In this document: positions 1 to 8,405 of the stretch, one piece after another
Layout: the number at the start of each line of letters is the position of its first letter
How positions within the stretch are numbered: position 1 is the stretch's first letter
DNA from: Acetobacteraceae bacterium
Lineage (GTDB): Bacteria > Pseudomonadota > Alphaproteobacteria > Acetobacterales > Acetobacteraceae
Length of the DNA: 64,000 nucleotides
NCBI GenBank assembly: GCA_027482245.1
Contig: JAIXWG010000007.1
Coordinates: 91,862 to 155,861, forward strand
Direction: 5' to 3'
Position numbers and translations under genes: made by a program
Notes under the pieces: generated by a model
The model's database searches: none
Told to the model about the DNA's origin: nothing
What the model saw: the letters and a program-made list of their open reading frames with translations, nothing else

Positions 1-674
1 TCGCCATGGACCGCGCCGGCCTGGTCGGGGCCGACGGCGCGACGCACGCCGGCAGCTTCGACGTCGCCTATCTCGGCTGCCTGCCGAACATGGTGCTGAT
101 GGCGGCCGCGGACGAAGCCGAACTGGCCCACATGGTCGCCACCGCCGCCGTGATCGACGACCGGCCCTGCGGCTTCCGCTACCCCCGCGGGGAGGGCACC
201 GGCGTCGCCGTCCCCGCCCGCGGCACGCCCCTCGAGATCGGGCGCGGGCGCGTCCTCCGCGAAGGCAACGCCGTCGCGCTGCTGTCCTACGGCACGCGCC
301 TGGCCGAATGCCTGAAGGCCGCGGATGAACTCGGCGCCCAGGGCTTCACCTGCACCGTCGCCGATGCCCGCTTCGCCAAGCCGCTCGACACCCAGCTCGT
401 CGAACACCTGGCCCGCGAACACGCCGTCCTCATCACCATCGAGGAAGGCTCCATCGGCGGCTTCGGCACCCAGGTCGCGCACCACCTGCTCGGCCGCGGC
501 CTGCTGGACGGGCAGACGCGCTTCCGCCCCATGGTGCTGCCCGACACCTTCATCGACCACGCCGCGCCCAAGGTCCAATACGACCAGGCCGGCCTGAACG
601 CCCGCCATATCACCGCCACCGCGCTCTCCGCCCTCGGCGTCGCGGAAGCCAAGGCCCAGCCGGCGCGCGCTTGA
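1..674 (+). CDS. dxs: 1-deoxy-D-xylulose-5-phosphate synthase, C-terminal part
   Basis: Condenses pyruvate and glyceraldehyde-3-phosphate, the first step of the MEP isoprenoid pathway, in the cytoplasm with thiamine diphosphate. Only about the last 223 residues are present, of roughly 640 in the family; the gene enters from the left edge. What is visible is the end of the pyrimidine-binding domain ([16 protein letters not shown], with the conserved His) and the transketolase C-terminal domain ([17 protein letters not shown], then LPDTFIDHA near the end). tlyA follows on the same strand, a common alphaproteobacterial order. The stop is followed after 16 bases by a multi-hairpin repeat that could end transcription. 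Confidence 0.95.
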   Translation, partial: AMDRAGLVGADGATHAGSFDVAYLGCLPNMVLMAAADEAELAHMVATAAVIDDRPCGFRYPRGEGTGVAVPARGTPLEIGRGRVLREGNAVALLSYGTRLAECLKAADELGAQGFTCTVADARFAKPLDTQLVEHLAREHAVLITIEEGSIGGFGTQVAHHLLGRGLLDGQTRFRPMVLPDTFIDHAAPKVQYDQAGLNARHITATALSALGVAEAKAQPARA

Positions 675-690
675 TGGTCAGGGCGGTCCT

Positions 691-890
691 TGCGAGGGGA
701 CGCTGTCCCCTCGCGCTCCCCTGCCAAGGGGCAGCGGCCCCTTGGAACCCCCTTCATGGGAACAGGGGAGAGGGGCCTGCGCGACCGCGTGTTCGCCGCG
801 CCCTCCGGCCCCTCTCCCCTGTTCCCATCATGACGCGGTCCAGGGTCCCGTTGGACCCTGGCGGGGAGCGCGAGGGGCAGAGCCCCTCGC
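691..890. repeat. multi-hairpin intergenic repeat, copy A
   Basis: About 200 bases made almost entirely of inverted repeats: arms 692-700/706-714, 724-731/738-745, a long 22-bp perfect pair 756-777/807-828, 840-848/853-861 and 868-875/881-888. The first and last hairpins both carry gcgagggg/cccctcgc arms, so the element has matching ends. A second copy with the same order of hairpins lies at 50172-50365. In the long stem the two copies differ, but each change is matched in the opposite arm. It fills the dxs-tlyA gap and ends about 10 bases before the tlyA reading frame. No protein is encoded. It could be a non-autonomous mobile element, a structured RNA or a terminator-like spacer; I do not recognise a named family. 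Confidence 0.85.
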
Positions 891-900
891 ACGGCGCCCA

Positions 901-1638
<738 letters not shown>

Positions 1639-1653
1639 CGACCAGGCCTGTCC

Positions 1654-1812
1654 TCAGGCGGCGGCGGTGCCGAAGCTGCCGGGGCTGAGTCGCGCCTTGG
1701 CGCTCAGCTCCGCCAGCAGGGCCCAGACGCGGTGGGGGTCCATGCGGATCTCGGGGTCGTTCAACAGGCGGTCGAGTTCCGCCAGCTTGCTCTCGAACTC
1801 TCGCTCGGTCAT
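1654..1812 (-). CDS. small conserved protein of unknown function (52 aa)
   Basis: A short, charged, probably helical cytoplasmic protein containing KLAELDRLLNDPEIRMDP and HRVWALLAELS. I do not recognise a named family. The start at 1812 is chosen because AGGA sits 8 bases upstream of it; an upstream in-frame extension to 1878 would read through poor-looking sequence. It converges on tlyA, with 15 bases between the two stops. The ordered composition and ribosome site support a real gene; the function is open. Confidence 0.6.
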   Translation of the reverse strand: MTEREFESKLAELDRLLNDPEIRMDPHRVWALLAELSAKARLSPGSFGTAAA

Positions 1813-1964
1813 CGGGCGTTCCTGATGTGGGAGTCCCCGGTACAGCGTCGCCGGGATCTTTCCGGCGGGATGCTGCACCGCGACATCACAGCACGAACGT
1901 GGCGGATCGGTGGCGGTTGCGTTTCGCGCAGCCGCTCACGATGTCGCGATCGCGGGGGGCGCGA

Positions 1965-3167
1965 TCAGGGCGAGGAGACGACCGCGGGCGCGAGGGCCGG
2001 GTGCTTGCCGGCGGGGTGGCCGGGGTTGCGGAAGCGGAGTTCGCCGTCGGGCGCGCCATCGGGGGGCGCGACGCCGAACAGCTCCATCCGGCTGGCGCAG
2101 GTCACGGCAACGACGTGGCGGGCGGCGTGGTCCGTCATCCAGCGGCGGGCCGCGCCTTCCAGTTCGAGTCGCTCCCGCAGCCCGCGCCATTCCGCGCGCT
2201 CCACATCCTCCACGAGCATGGCGAGGATGCCGGGCTGGGTGCCGCTCAGGCGGCTTGGCGCCACGAGGCCGCAGCGGCGGGCGACGGCGGCGGCGATGCT
2301 GTTCTCCTGCCCCGCGCGGGCGGCCATGACGAAGACGGAGCCGCCATCGGGCATGGCGGTGACGGCCAGGTGCGCTTCCTCCCCGAACTGGGCGCGGAGC
2401 TGGGCGGGCAGGCCCTGGCCGGCGGCCTGGGCGCCGGCGAGGACGAGGGGATCGAGCTTCAGGATGGCGTCGGCGCTGGAATCCTGCCGGCGTTCGGCCT
2501 GCAGGAGGCCGGCGATCTTGCGATGGAGTTCGGAGACCTGTTCGTCCGTCGCCATGCCGCCGGGCAGCGTCATCTTGAGGAGGTAGCGGCCGGGATGGGC
2601 GGCGAGCCAGGTCTGCAGGTCCGGGTTCACCCGGTCCACCAGCTGGCACCATTCGCCGCGGTGCACGGGGCGGCCTTCCTCGGCGGAGACGGTCTCGCAC
2701 ACCACTTCGGCGCTGACGCCCTGGCGGGTGATGACCAGGTCATGCGGGGTTTCGTCGGTGAGGCCCGTGTAATCCACGGCGAAGCCGCGGGACCGCGCGA
2801 GGGCGGCGGTGTGCAGCAGGTGGAAGAGGGGGACGAGGGTGGCTTGGCCGGTCAGGCCGGCTTCCAGCTGTTCGCGCAGGCGGTTGCGGCGGGGGGCGGG
2901 CAGGGTTTCGGCCAGCGCCACGGCTTCGCGGGCGAAGCCGATGACGCGGCGCTCGGCTTGGTTGGCGCGGGCCATGGCCTTCGGATCGGCCAGGCGGGCG
3001 AGGGCGAGTTCCAGGGCATGGCGCTGCTGCGCGGCGCGGCCCGCCTGGCTGGATTGCCGGGCGCGCTGCGTGATCTCATCCAGGCGTCTCGCCCAGAGGC
3101 GGGCACCGCAGAGCGAACGGAAGCGATCCAGGACGGCCGGGGAGGGCCGCTGATCGGCAAATGGCAT
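1965..3167 (-). CDS. conserved protein of unknown function (400 aa)
   Basis: A soluble 400-residue protein without signal peptide or membrane segments. The N-terminal half is helical and Arg/Ala-rich, with repeated Gln-Arg pairs around residues 30-130. The middle holds DETPHDLVITRQGVSAEVVC, followed by a Glu-Thr pair, a spacing that vaguely recalls the D...ExK core of PD-(D/E)XK nucleases, although the Lys is not in place. The C-terminal half has hydrophobic strands (GGSVFVMAARAG, MLVEDVERAEWRGL). No recognised domain. It stands alone, divergent from nothing, with about 130 bases of non-coding DNA upstream that contain an AT-richer stretch able to hold a promoter (TTGACG near 3220 read leftward). 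Confidence 0.7.
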   Translation of the reverse strand: MPFADQRPSPAVLDRFRSLCGARLWARRLDEITQRARQSSQAGRAAQQRHALELALARLADPKAMARANQAERRVIGFAREAVALAETLPAPRRNRLREQLEAGLTGQATLVPLFHLLHTAALARSRGFAVDYTGLTDETPHDLVITRQGVSAEVVCETVSAEEGRPVHRGEWCQLVDRVNPDLQTWLAAHPGRYLLKMTLPGGMATDEQVSELHRKIAGLLQAERRQDSSADAILKLDPLVLAGAQAAGQGLPAQLRAQFGEEAHLAVTAMPDGGSVFVMAARAGQENSIAAAVARRCGLVAPSRLSGTQPGILAMLVEDVERAEWRGLRERLELEGAARRWMTDHAARHVVAVTCASRMELFGVAPPDGAPDGELRFRNPGHPAGKHPALAPAVVSSP

Positions 3168-3301
3168 GTCGCGCCCCGTGAATGAATGCTTGCATCCCTA
3201 ACCCTTTCGAGGGGGGGACCGTCAAGCTTACAATTCATAGCAGGTTTCTCGGAATTGGCGCTTTGGCGCGGGATTCCGTGAGGGGCGGGCGGGGGCGGCG
3301 C

Positions 3302-4240
3302 TCAGCTTTCCCCGTTGTAATACAGCGTGACGGTGTGGGTGGCTTCCGCGAACATCAGCCAGCGCTCCGCCAGCATGGCGGCCAGGGCCGTGAGGGCCGC
3401 CAGGATCATCAGTGCCGCGCCGATCGGGCCGCCCGCGATCATGGCGAGGAGCGCCAGCGGGATGAGGATGACGAAGCCCAGCTGGACCAGGTTCCGCAGC
3501 TTCAGGCGGTGCTTGCGGGCGATGCGGAAGCCCATTTCCCGCAGCAGCCAGTTCTGTTCGGTGTGCGGCGGGTCGAGCGGCCGGGTGCGGCCGATGAAGC
3601 CGAGGCCGGTGGCGGATTCGATGGTGGGCGCACCGACGGGCTTCGGCGCGTCCATCGCCTTCCAGTAGGACCGCTTGGCGGAGAGGGCGAAGATCGCGAG
3701 CAGGATGGTGAGCATGGCCGGCACCACGGGCCGGCCGGCCAGCGCGCCGATCACCGCCAGCAGCGCGGCGCCGGTGAAGCCGGCGAAGAGCAGGTAGCCC
3801 GGCGCGACGCTGGGGTGGTGCCATTGCCGCACGGTCTTGAGGGAGGCGTAGATCATGCCCGTGCACCACACCGTGACCGCGGCGCCGATGGCGGCCAGCA
3901 TGCCGGCGACGGTGGCGAGGCCCGGGCGATCCGTCAGCAGCGCGATGCCCATGATGGCTGCGGGGACATAGGTGGCGACGGCCGCGACCCCTTCGCGCGA
4001 CAGCCAGGAGGACCGCCATTGCGACAGCGCCCGCCACGCCCGTTCCGGCCTGCCGAGATGCAGGAGGGAGGAGGCGAGGCCGGCGGTGATGAGCAGCAGC
4101 GCCAGCACCAGCGCGATGAGGGCGAAGGAGGGGCTGGAGGGCAGCAGCCTCAGCGGGCGGAGCACGCCGAGCCAGAAGAGCAGCCCGTAGCCGGCGCCGG
4201 AGGCGGTGGTGAAGAGGACGATGGAGGGGGCGGGGTTCAT
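3302..4240 (-). CDS. soeC: DmsC-family membrane anchor, probable sulfite dehydrogenase subunit SoeC
   Basis: Integral membrane subunit of about eight helices that would pass electrons from the cytoplasmic Fe-S subunit to the quinone pool. Typical DmsC features are the N-terminal SIVLFTTASGAGYGLLFW segment, LLHLGRPERAWRAL and SSWLSREG. It lies last in the minus-strand order molybdoenzyme, Fe-S protein, anchor. In the purple sulfur bacterium Allochromatium and in Ruegeria this arrangement, with no Tat signal on the large subunit, is the SoeABC sulfite dehydrogenase. The 166-base gap to the Fe-S gene is unusual for such an operon and is filled by a repeat element. A DMSO-reductase-like anchor of another substrate specificity cannot be excluded. 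Confidence 0.75.
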   Translation of the reverse strand: MNPAPSIVLFTTASGAGYGLLFWLGVLRPLRLLPSSPSFALIALVLALLLITAGLASSLLHLGRPERAWRALSQWRSSWLSREGVAAVATYVPAAIMGIALLTDRPGLATVAGMLAAIGAAVTVWCTGMIYASLKTVRQWHHPSVAPGYLLFAGFTGAALLAVIGALAGRPVVPAMLTILLAIFALSAKRSYWKAMDAPKPVGAPTIESATGLGFIGRTRPLDPPHTEQNWLLREMGFRIARKHRLKLRNLVQLGFVILIPLALLAMIAGGPIGAALMILAALTALAAMLAERWLMFAEATHTVTLYYNGES

Positions 4241-4259
4241 GGGCTCAGCCGGTCCGGGA

Positions 4260-4385
4260 CCCCCACCCCGACCCTCCCCCGCAAGCGCGGGGGAGGGAGC
4301 AGGGAAGGCGTCGATGTTGGGCCTTCGCCCGCGGTTGCGGGGGGTTGCAGCACTGCCGCAACGCCGAAGGCTGGTTGGGTGGGGG
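4260..4385. repeat. small inverted-repeat-ended element, copy 1
   Basis: A 126-base element beginning ccccaccccgaccctccccc and ending in ggttgggtggggg, so its two ends are inverted copies of one another. It contains an 11-bp perfect hairpin with loop aagc (arms 4272-4282 and 4287-4297) and a second segment with ccgcaacgccgaaggct. A homologous 125-base copy lies at 11565-11689 and a hairpin-only fragment at 25042-25073. The size, matching ends and lack of coding capacity resemble a MITE or REP-type element. It sits between soeB and soeC. Confidence 0.8.
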
Positions 4386-4406
4386 TTTGTGGGCTAGTCG
4401 CCCTGC

Positions 4407-5144
4407 TCACCGGCTCAGCGCCCGGTCCAGCCAGCGCATCAGCGGGTGCTTGATGTCGAGCGTGGTGGGCTCGGCTTCCGCGGGCGGGTTGGGGTTGGGG
4501 GCCAGGGCGCGGCGCGGGGGCAGGTACTTGTTGGTGGGCGCGTAGCCCATCTCCGGCATCAAATCGAAGCCGCCGCGGGCGGCAACCAGCTGGCTGACAT
4601 CGCTGTCGGGGTCGCCGAGGTCGCCGAAATGGCGGGCGCCGACGGGGCAGGTGATGACGCAGGCGGGCTTGCGCTGCGCCTCCGGGATCGTCTCGTTGTA
4701 GATGCGGTCGATGCAGAGGGTGCATTTCTTCATCACCCCCTCATCCTCGTCGAGTTCGCGCGCGCCATAGGGGCATGCCCAGGCGCAGAGGCCGCAGCCG
4801 ATGCAGGTGTCGGTGTTGACCAGCACGATACCGTCCTCCGCGCGCTTGTAGGACGCGCCGGTGGGGCAGACGGTGACGCAGGCGGGCGTCTCGCAATGCA
4901 GGCAGGAGCGGGGGAAGTGGACGGTGCGGCCCGCGGCGCCCTCGCCGGCTTCGTAGGAGTGGACGCGGTTGAACCAGACGCCCTCCGCCCCCGCGGAATA
5001 GGGCTTCATGTCGGGCAGGGGGGCCAGGTGGCCGCCGGCGTTCCACTGCTTGCAGTTGGTGGCGCAGGCCTGGCAGCCGACGCAGGTGTCGAGGTCGATG
5101 ACCAGGCCGAGCTTCTTGGCGCCGGCGGGGGGAAGTTCGGTCAC
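4407..5144 (-). CDS. soeB: four-cluster ferredoxin subunit, probable SoeB
   Basis: Electron-transfer subunit of the molybdoenzyme, 245 residues, carrying four [4Fe-4S] motifs: CVGCQACATNC at residues 21-31, CLHCETPACVTVCP, CIGCGLCAWACPYGA and the split CTLC...CVITCPVG. No signal peptide, consistent with a cytoplasmic complex. The GTG start at 5144 overlaps the stop of the large subunit by four bases (GTGA), which argues for coupled translation. Reading on upstream would extend the frame into the coding region of the large subunit and is rejected. The C-terminal 60 residues are proline-rich and lie beyond the last cluster, as in DmsB/SoeB-type proteins. Confidence 0.85.
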   Translation of the reverse strand: MTELPPAGAKKLGLVIDLDTCVGCQACATNCKQWNAGGHLAPLPDMKPYSAGAEGVWFNRVHSYEAGEGAAGRTVHFPRSCLHCETPACVTVCPTGASYKRAEDGIVLVNTDTCIGCGLCAWACPYGARELDEDEGVMKKCTLCIDRIYNETIPEAQRKPACVITCPVGARHFGDLGDPDSDVSQLVAARGGFDLMPEMGYAPTNKYLPPRRALAPNPNPPAEAEPTTLDIKHPLMRWLDRALSR

Positions 5145-8005
5145 TTGCCGGGCTCCCGGATGATGAGCGGCACCGCGGGCATGTTGGGCGGTGCCTTCAG
5201 CGTGGAGGGATGGGGCGCGGTGATCTCGGCCTCCTCCGCCGTGCATTTCGTGACGGAGACGCGGAGGTCGTACCACGCGGCCTGGCCGGTCACCGGGTCC
5301 GCGTTGGCACTCCTGAATCCCTCCTGCGCCGGCAGCCATTCGCTGATGACGTGATTCAGGAGAAAACCCTTGGCAGATTCGGGGGAATCCTCGGAGAGCT
5401 GCCAGGCGCCCGACCGCTTGCCGATGGCGTTCCAGGTCCAGACGGTGTCGGGGTTCACGCCTTCCATGAGCGTGACCTGGCCCTTCACGCGGCCGTTGCG
5501 GCTTTCGACCCAGACCCAGTCATCCTGCGCGATGCCCTGCTTCGTCGCGGTGCTGCGCGCCATGTAGAGCCGGTTGGAGCCGTGGATCTGGCGCAGCCAG
5601 GCATTCATCGAGCCCCAGGAATGGTACATGGCCATCGGCCGCTGCGTGACGGCCGAGAGCGGGTAGGGCGTGGTGTCATGCCCCGCCTGCTCCAGCGGCG
5701 CGTACCAGATGGGCAGCGGGTCGCAGTAGGTCTCGACGCGCTTGCGCAGCCGGTCCGGGGGCTGCTTGGCGCCATGGCCCTGCGCGGCCAGGCGGAACTT
5801 CTGCAGCGGCTCCGACCAGATCTGCATGACGATCTGGTTGGCCGCGCCCATCAGGCCCATGGCCTTCGCTTCGTCGAGATAGGCGCGGTTGGCGTGCTTG
5901 AAGTAGCTCTGCTCCGCCGTCAGGTGGTGCTTCCAGAAGCAGCCATTGTCGATGTAGCGCTGAAGCTGGTCCTTGTTGGGTTCGCCGACGCCCTTCTTGG
6001 TGCCGTCCTCGCCCCGCCAGCCCGCCAGCGGCCCGATGCCGGGCATGCGCTGGTGGTTCACGATGTAGTCCGGGTAGTCCTTGAACTTCGCGGTCCCGTC
6101 CTCCTTCGTGAAGGCGGGCAGGCCGAGGCGGGAGCCGAGCTCGATCAGCACGTCCTGGAAGGGGCGCACATCACGGTCCGGCTTGATGACGGGCTGGCGG
6201 ATGGCGTCGCCCGGGCCGTGCGCGTTGCCGATGGGGCGGTCCAGCAGGCTGATCGCGTCCCAGCGCTCCAGATAGGTGGTGTCCGGGAGAATGAGGTCCG
6301 CGTAGGGCACCGTCTCGCTGAAATAGGCGTCGGCGTAGATGACGTGGGGGATGCGGTATTCGCCGTCCGCCTTCTGCTCCGTCAGGATGCGGATGATCTC
6401 GAGCGGGTTCATCGCGCTGTTCCAGGCCATGTTCGCCATGAACATGAACAGCGTGTCGATGGAGTAGGGATCCTCCGCCCCCGCATTGCCGATGACGGTG
6501 TGCATCATCCCGTGCAGGCCGAGCGGTGCTTCCCAGCTGAAGGCCTTGTCGATGCGCAGCGGCGTGCCGTTGTCATCCACCAGCAGGTCGTCGGGCCCAT
6601 GCGGGAAGGCGAGGAGGTTGCCCGCGATCGGCGTATTCGGCGCGGTGGTCTTGCCCGCGGGGCCGGGCCCCGGCGGGATCGGCCGCGGGAAGGGCGATTT
6701 GTAGCGCCAGGAGCCGGGGGTATCGACGGCGCCGAGCAGCATCTGCAGCAGGTGCAGCGCGCGGCAGGTGTGGAAGCCGTTGCTGTGCGCGCTGATCCCG
6801 CGCATCGCATGGAAGGCGATGGGGCGGCCGACCATCGTCTCATGCCGCCGGCCGAGCGCATCGGTCCAGGGCACGTCGAGGGTGATGGTCTGCTTGAAGG
6901 CGACGTCCGCGATCTCATTCGCCAGGCGGCGGATGCGCGCCGCATCGATGCCGCAGCGCTCCGCCACCGCTTCCGGCGCGTAGTCGGCGCCGAGGTAGCG
7001 TTCCGCCATCAGCTGGAAGACGGGCACGACCTTGCGGCCGTCGGGCAGCACGTACTCGCCGACGATGGCGGGCTGCATCTCCGCCGTCGCGGCATCCACC
7101 GGCGCGCCCGCCACGCGGTCCCAGGCCAGCGGCTTGCCATCGGCGTCGCGGGCGAAGAGGCCGTCATCAGGCCCACCGGGGTTGCGCACCACCAGCCAGG
7201 TGGCGTTGGTGTAGCGGACGAGGAAGGGCAGATCGACGCGGTCCGTCCGCAGCAGCTCATGCATCAGGGCCATGATGAACAGGCCGTCGGTGCCGGGGCG
7301 GATGCCGACCCATTCATCGGCGATGGCGGAATAGCCGGTGCGGACCGGGTTCACGCTGACGAACTTGGCGCCCCGCGCCTTCATCTTGCCGAGCCCGATC
7401 TTGATCGGGTTGCTGTCATGATCCTCCGCCACGCCGAACATGACGAAGTATTTTGCGAGATCCCAGTCGGGCTCGCCGAATTCCCAGAACGAACCGCCGA
7501 TGGTGTAGAGGCCGCCGGCGGCCATGTTGACGGAGCAGAAGCCGCCATGCGCCGCGAAATTGGGCGTGCCGAACTGCGCGGCCCAGAAGCCGGTCAGCGA
7601 CTGCGACTGGTCGCGGCCGGTGAAGAAGGCGAGGCGCTTCGGGTCCGTGCGGCGGACATTGCCGAGCCAGCCTGTCGCGATCTCCATCGCCTCCGCCCAG
7701 CTGATCTCCGCGAATTCGCCGGAGCCGCGGGGGCCGACGCGCTTCAGCGGCGCGCGCAGCCGGGCCGGGGAGTACTGCGTCATGATCCCGGCGCTGCCCT
7801 TGCCGCAGAGCACGCCGCGGTTCACGGGGTGGTCGGGATTGCCCTCGATGTAGCGGACGCGGCCGTCCTTCAGATGGACTTTGATGCCGCAGCGGCAGGC
7901 GCACATGTAGCAGGTGGTGGTCTTCACCGCGTCGCCGATGGGCGCCTGGGTGTCGATGACCTCGCCATGGCCGGTCATGCGGCTGGGCAGGTGGGTATCC
8001 GGCAT
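5141..8005 (-). CDS. soeA: molybdopterin oxidoreductase, probable sulfite dehydrogenase catalytic subunit SoeA
   Basis: DMSO-reductase-family enzyme of 954 residues with a bis-MGD cofactor. Cys32, Cys35, Cys39 and Cys67 bind an N-terminal [4Fe-4S] cluster (CYMCACRCG, later VLCGKGSAG). GGFCSVN near residue 157 places a Cys where Mo ligands occur in related enzymes. There is no Tat signal, so the protein should stay in the cytoplasm, as SoeA does and as DmsA and PhsA do not. Length and operon order fit alphaproteobacterial SoeA, which oxidises sulfite to sulfate and feeds quinone. A role on another sulfur or organic substrate remains possible. The MobA, MobB and MoeA genes of the window could also serve this enzyme. 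Confidence 0.75.
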   Translation of the reverse strand: MPDTHLPSRMTGHGEVIDTQAPIGDAVKTTTCYMCACRCGIKVHLKDGRVRYIEGNPDHPVNRGVLCGKGSAGIMTQYSPARLRAPLKRVGPRGSGEFAEISWAEAMEIATGWLGNVRRTDPKRLAFFTGRDQSQSLTGFWAAQFGTPNFAAHGGFCSVNMAAGGLYTIGGSFWEFGEPDWDLAKYFVMFGVAEDHDSNPIKIGLGKMKARGAKFVSVNPVRTGYSAIADEWVGIRPGTDGLFIMALMHELLRTDRVDLPFLVRYTNATWLVVRNPGGPDDGLFARDADGKPLAWDRVAGAPVDAATAEMQPAIVGEYVLPDGRKVVPVFQLMAERYLGADYAPEAVAERCGIDAARIRRLANEIADVAFKQTITLDVPWTDALGRRHETMVGRPIAFHAMRGISAHSNGFHTCRALHLLQMLLGAVDTPGSWRYKSPFPRPIPPGPGPAGKTTAPNTPIAGNLLAFPHGPDDLLVDDNGTPLRIDKAFSWEAPLGLHGMMHTVIGNAGAEDPYSIDTLFMFMANMAWNSAMNPLEIIRILTEQKADGEYRIPHVIYADAYFSETVPYADLILPDTTYLERWDAISLLDRPIGNAHGPGDAIRQPVIKPDRDVRPFQDVLIELGSRLGLPAFTKEDGTAKFKDYPDYIVNHQRMPGIGPLAGWRGEDGTKKGVGEPNKDQLQRYIDNGCFWKHHLTAEQSYFKHANRAYLDEAKAMGLMGAANQIVMQIWSEPLQKFRLAAQGHGAKQPPDRLRKRVETYCDPLPIWYAPLEQAGHDTTPYPLSAVTQRPMAMYHSWGSMNAWLRQIHGSNRLYMARSTATKQGIAQDDWVWVESRNGRVKGQVTLMEGVNPDTVWTWNAIGKRSGAWQLSEDSPESAKGFLLNHVISEWLPAQEGFRSANADPVTGQAAWYDLRVSVTKCTAEEAEITAPHPSTLKAPPNMPAVPLIIREPGK

Positions 8006-8080
8006 GACGGGCCTTGCCTGATTCTTCGGTTGCTCGATTAGCGCATGGGGGCGGCTTGTCGCAAAGCCCCGGGCCGGAGA

Positions 8081-8090
8081 AGAATATTCT
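8081..8090. promoter_or_regulatory. AT-rich palindrome between soeA and the 8149 gene
   Basis: A perfect 10-base palindrome, agaatattct, flanked by gag and ctc-like bases, in the 143-base divergent intergenic region. It is the only AT-rich island there and is an operator candidate for either gene. No known regulator consensus is recognised. Confidence 0.3.
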
Positions 8091-8148
8091 CGCCGCCGCG
8101 CGCCTGCTCGTGATGCCGGGCCGCGACGCCCAGGCCTAACATGGGGTC

Positions 8149-8385
8149 ATGACGCCGACCGCGCCACTGCTCCTGCTCTTCGGCCTGCTGGCGGTGGCGG
8201 ACCCGCCGCCGGTCCTGACGGAGGCGCCAGGCCGCGGCGCGCTGCGGGAAGGGCAGCGCGTGCTGGTGGATGACCGGTCCTGCCCGGCAGGGCAGGTGCG
8301 GGAGATCATCGGCGGCAGCAATGCCGGGCAGCGGGGCGGAGGCTCCGCCGCGCCGCGGCAGAGCCGGTGCATCCCCCGGCCTTGA
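8149..8385 (+). CDS. small exported DUF6719-like protein
   Basis: A 78-residue protein with a short hydrophobic N-terminus (LLLLFGLLAVA) that looks like a signal peptide. The mature part has GQRVLVDDRSCPAGQVREI followed by a GG, which resembles the DUF6719 pattern found in small alphaproteobacterial exported proteins; this match is from memory. The function of the family is unknown. It diverges from soeA and converges with the EAL-domain gene, leaving 20 bases between stops. Confidence 0.65.
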   Translation: MTPTAPLLLLFGLLAVADPPPVLTEAPGRGALREGQRVLVDDRSCPAGQVREIIGGSNAGQRGGGSAAPRQSRCIPRP

Positions 8386-8405
8386 TCAGCGCCGCGCCCG
8401 GGCTG

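Noticed and set aside
742..900. N-terminal extension of TlyA from a TTG inside the repeat
   Set aside because: The 53 extra residues are encoded by repeat hairpins and exceed the family length; kept only as an uncertainty about the start.
5210..8041. 943-codon open frame antisense to soeA
   Set aside because: Arises from the GC-rich codon pattern of soeA; its translation is Arg/Ala/Gly/His-rich with no domain.
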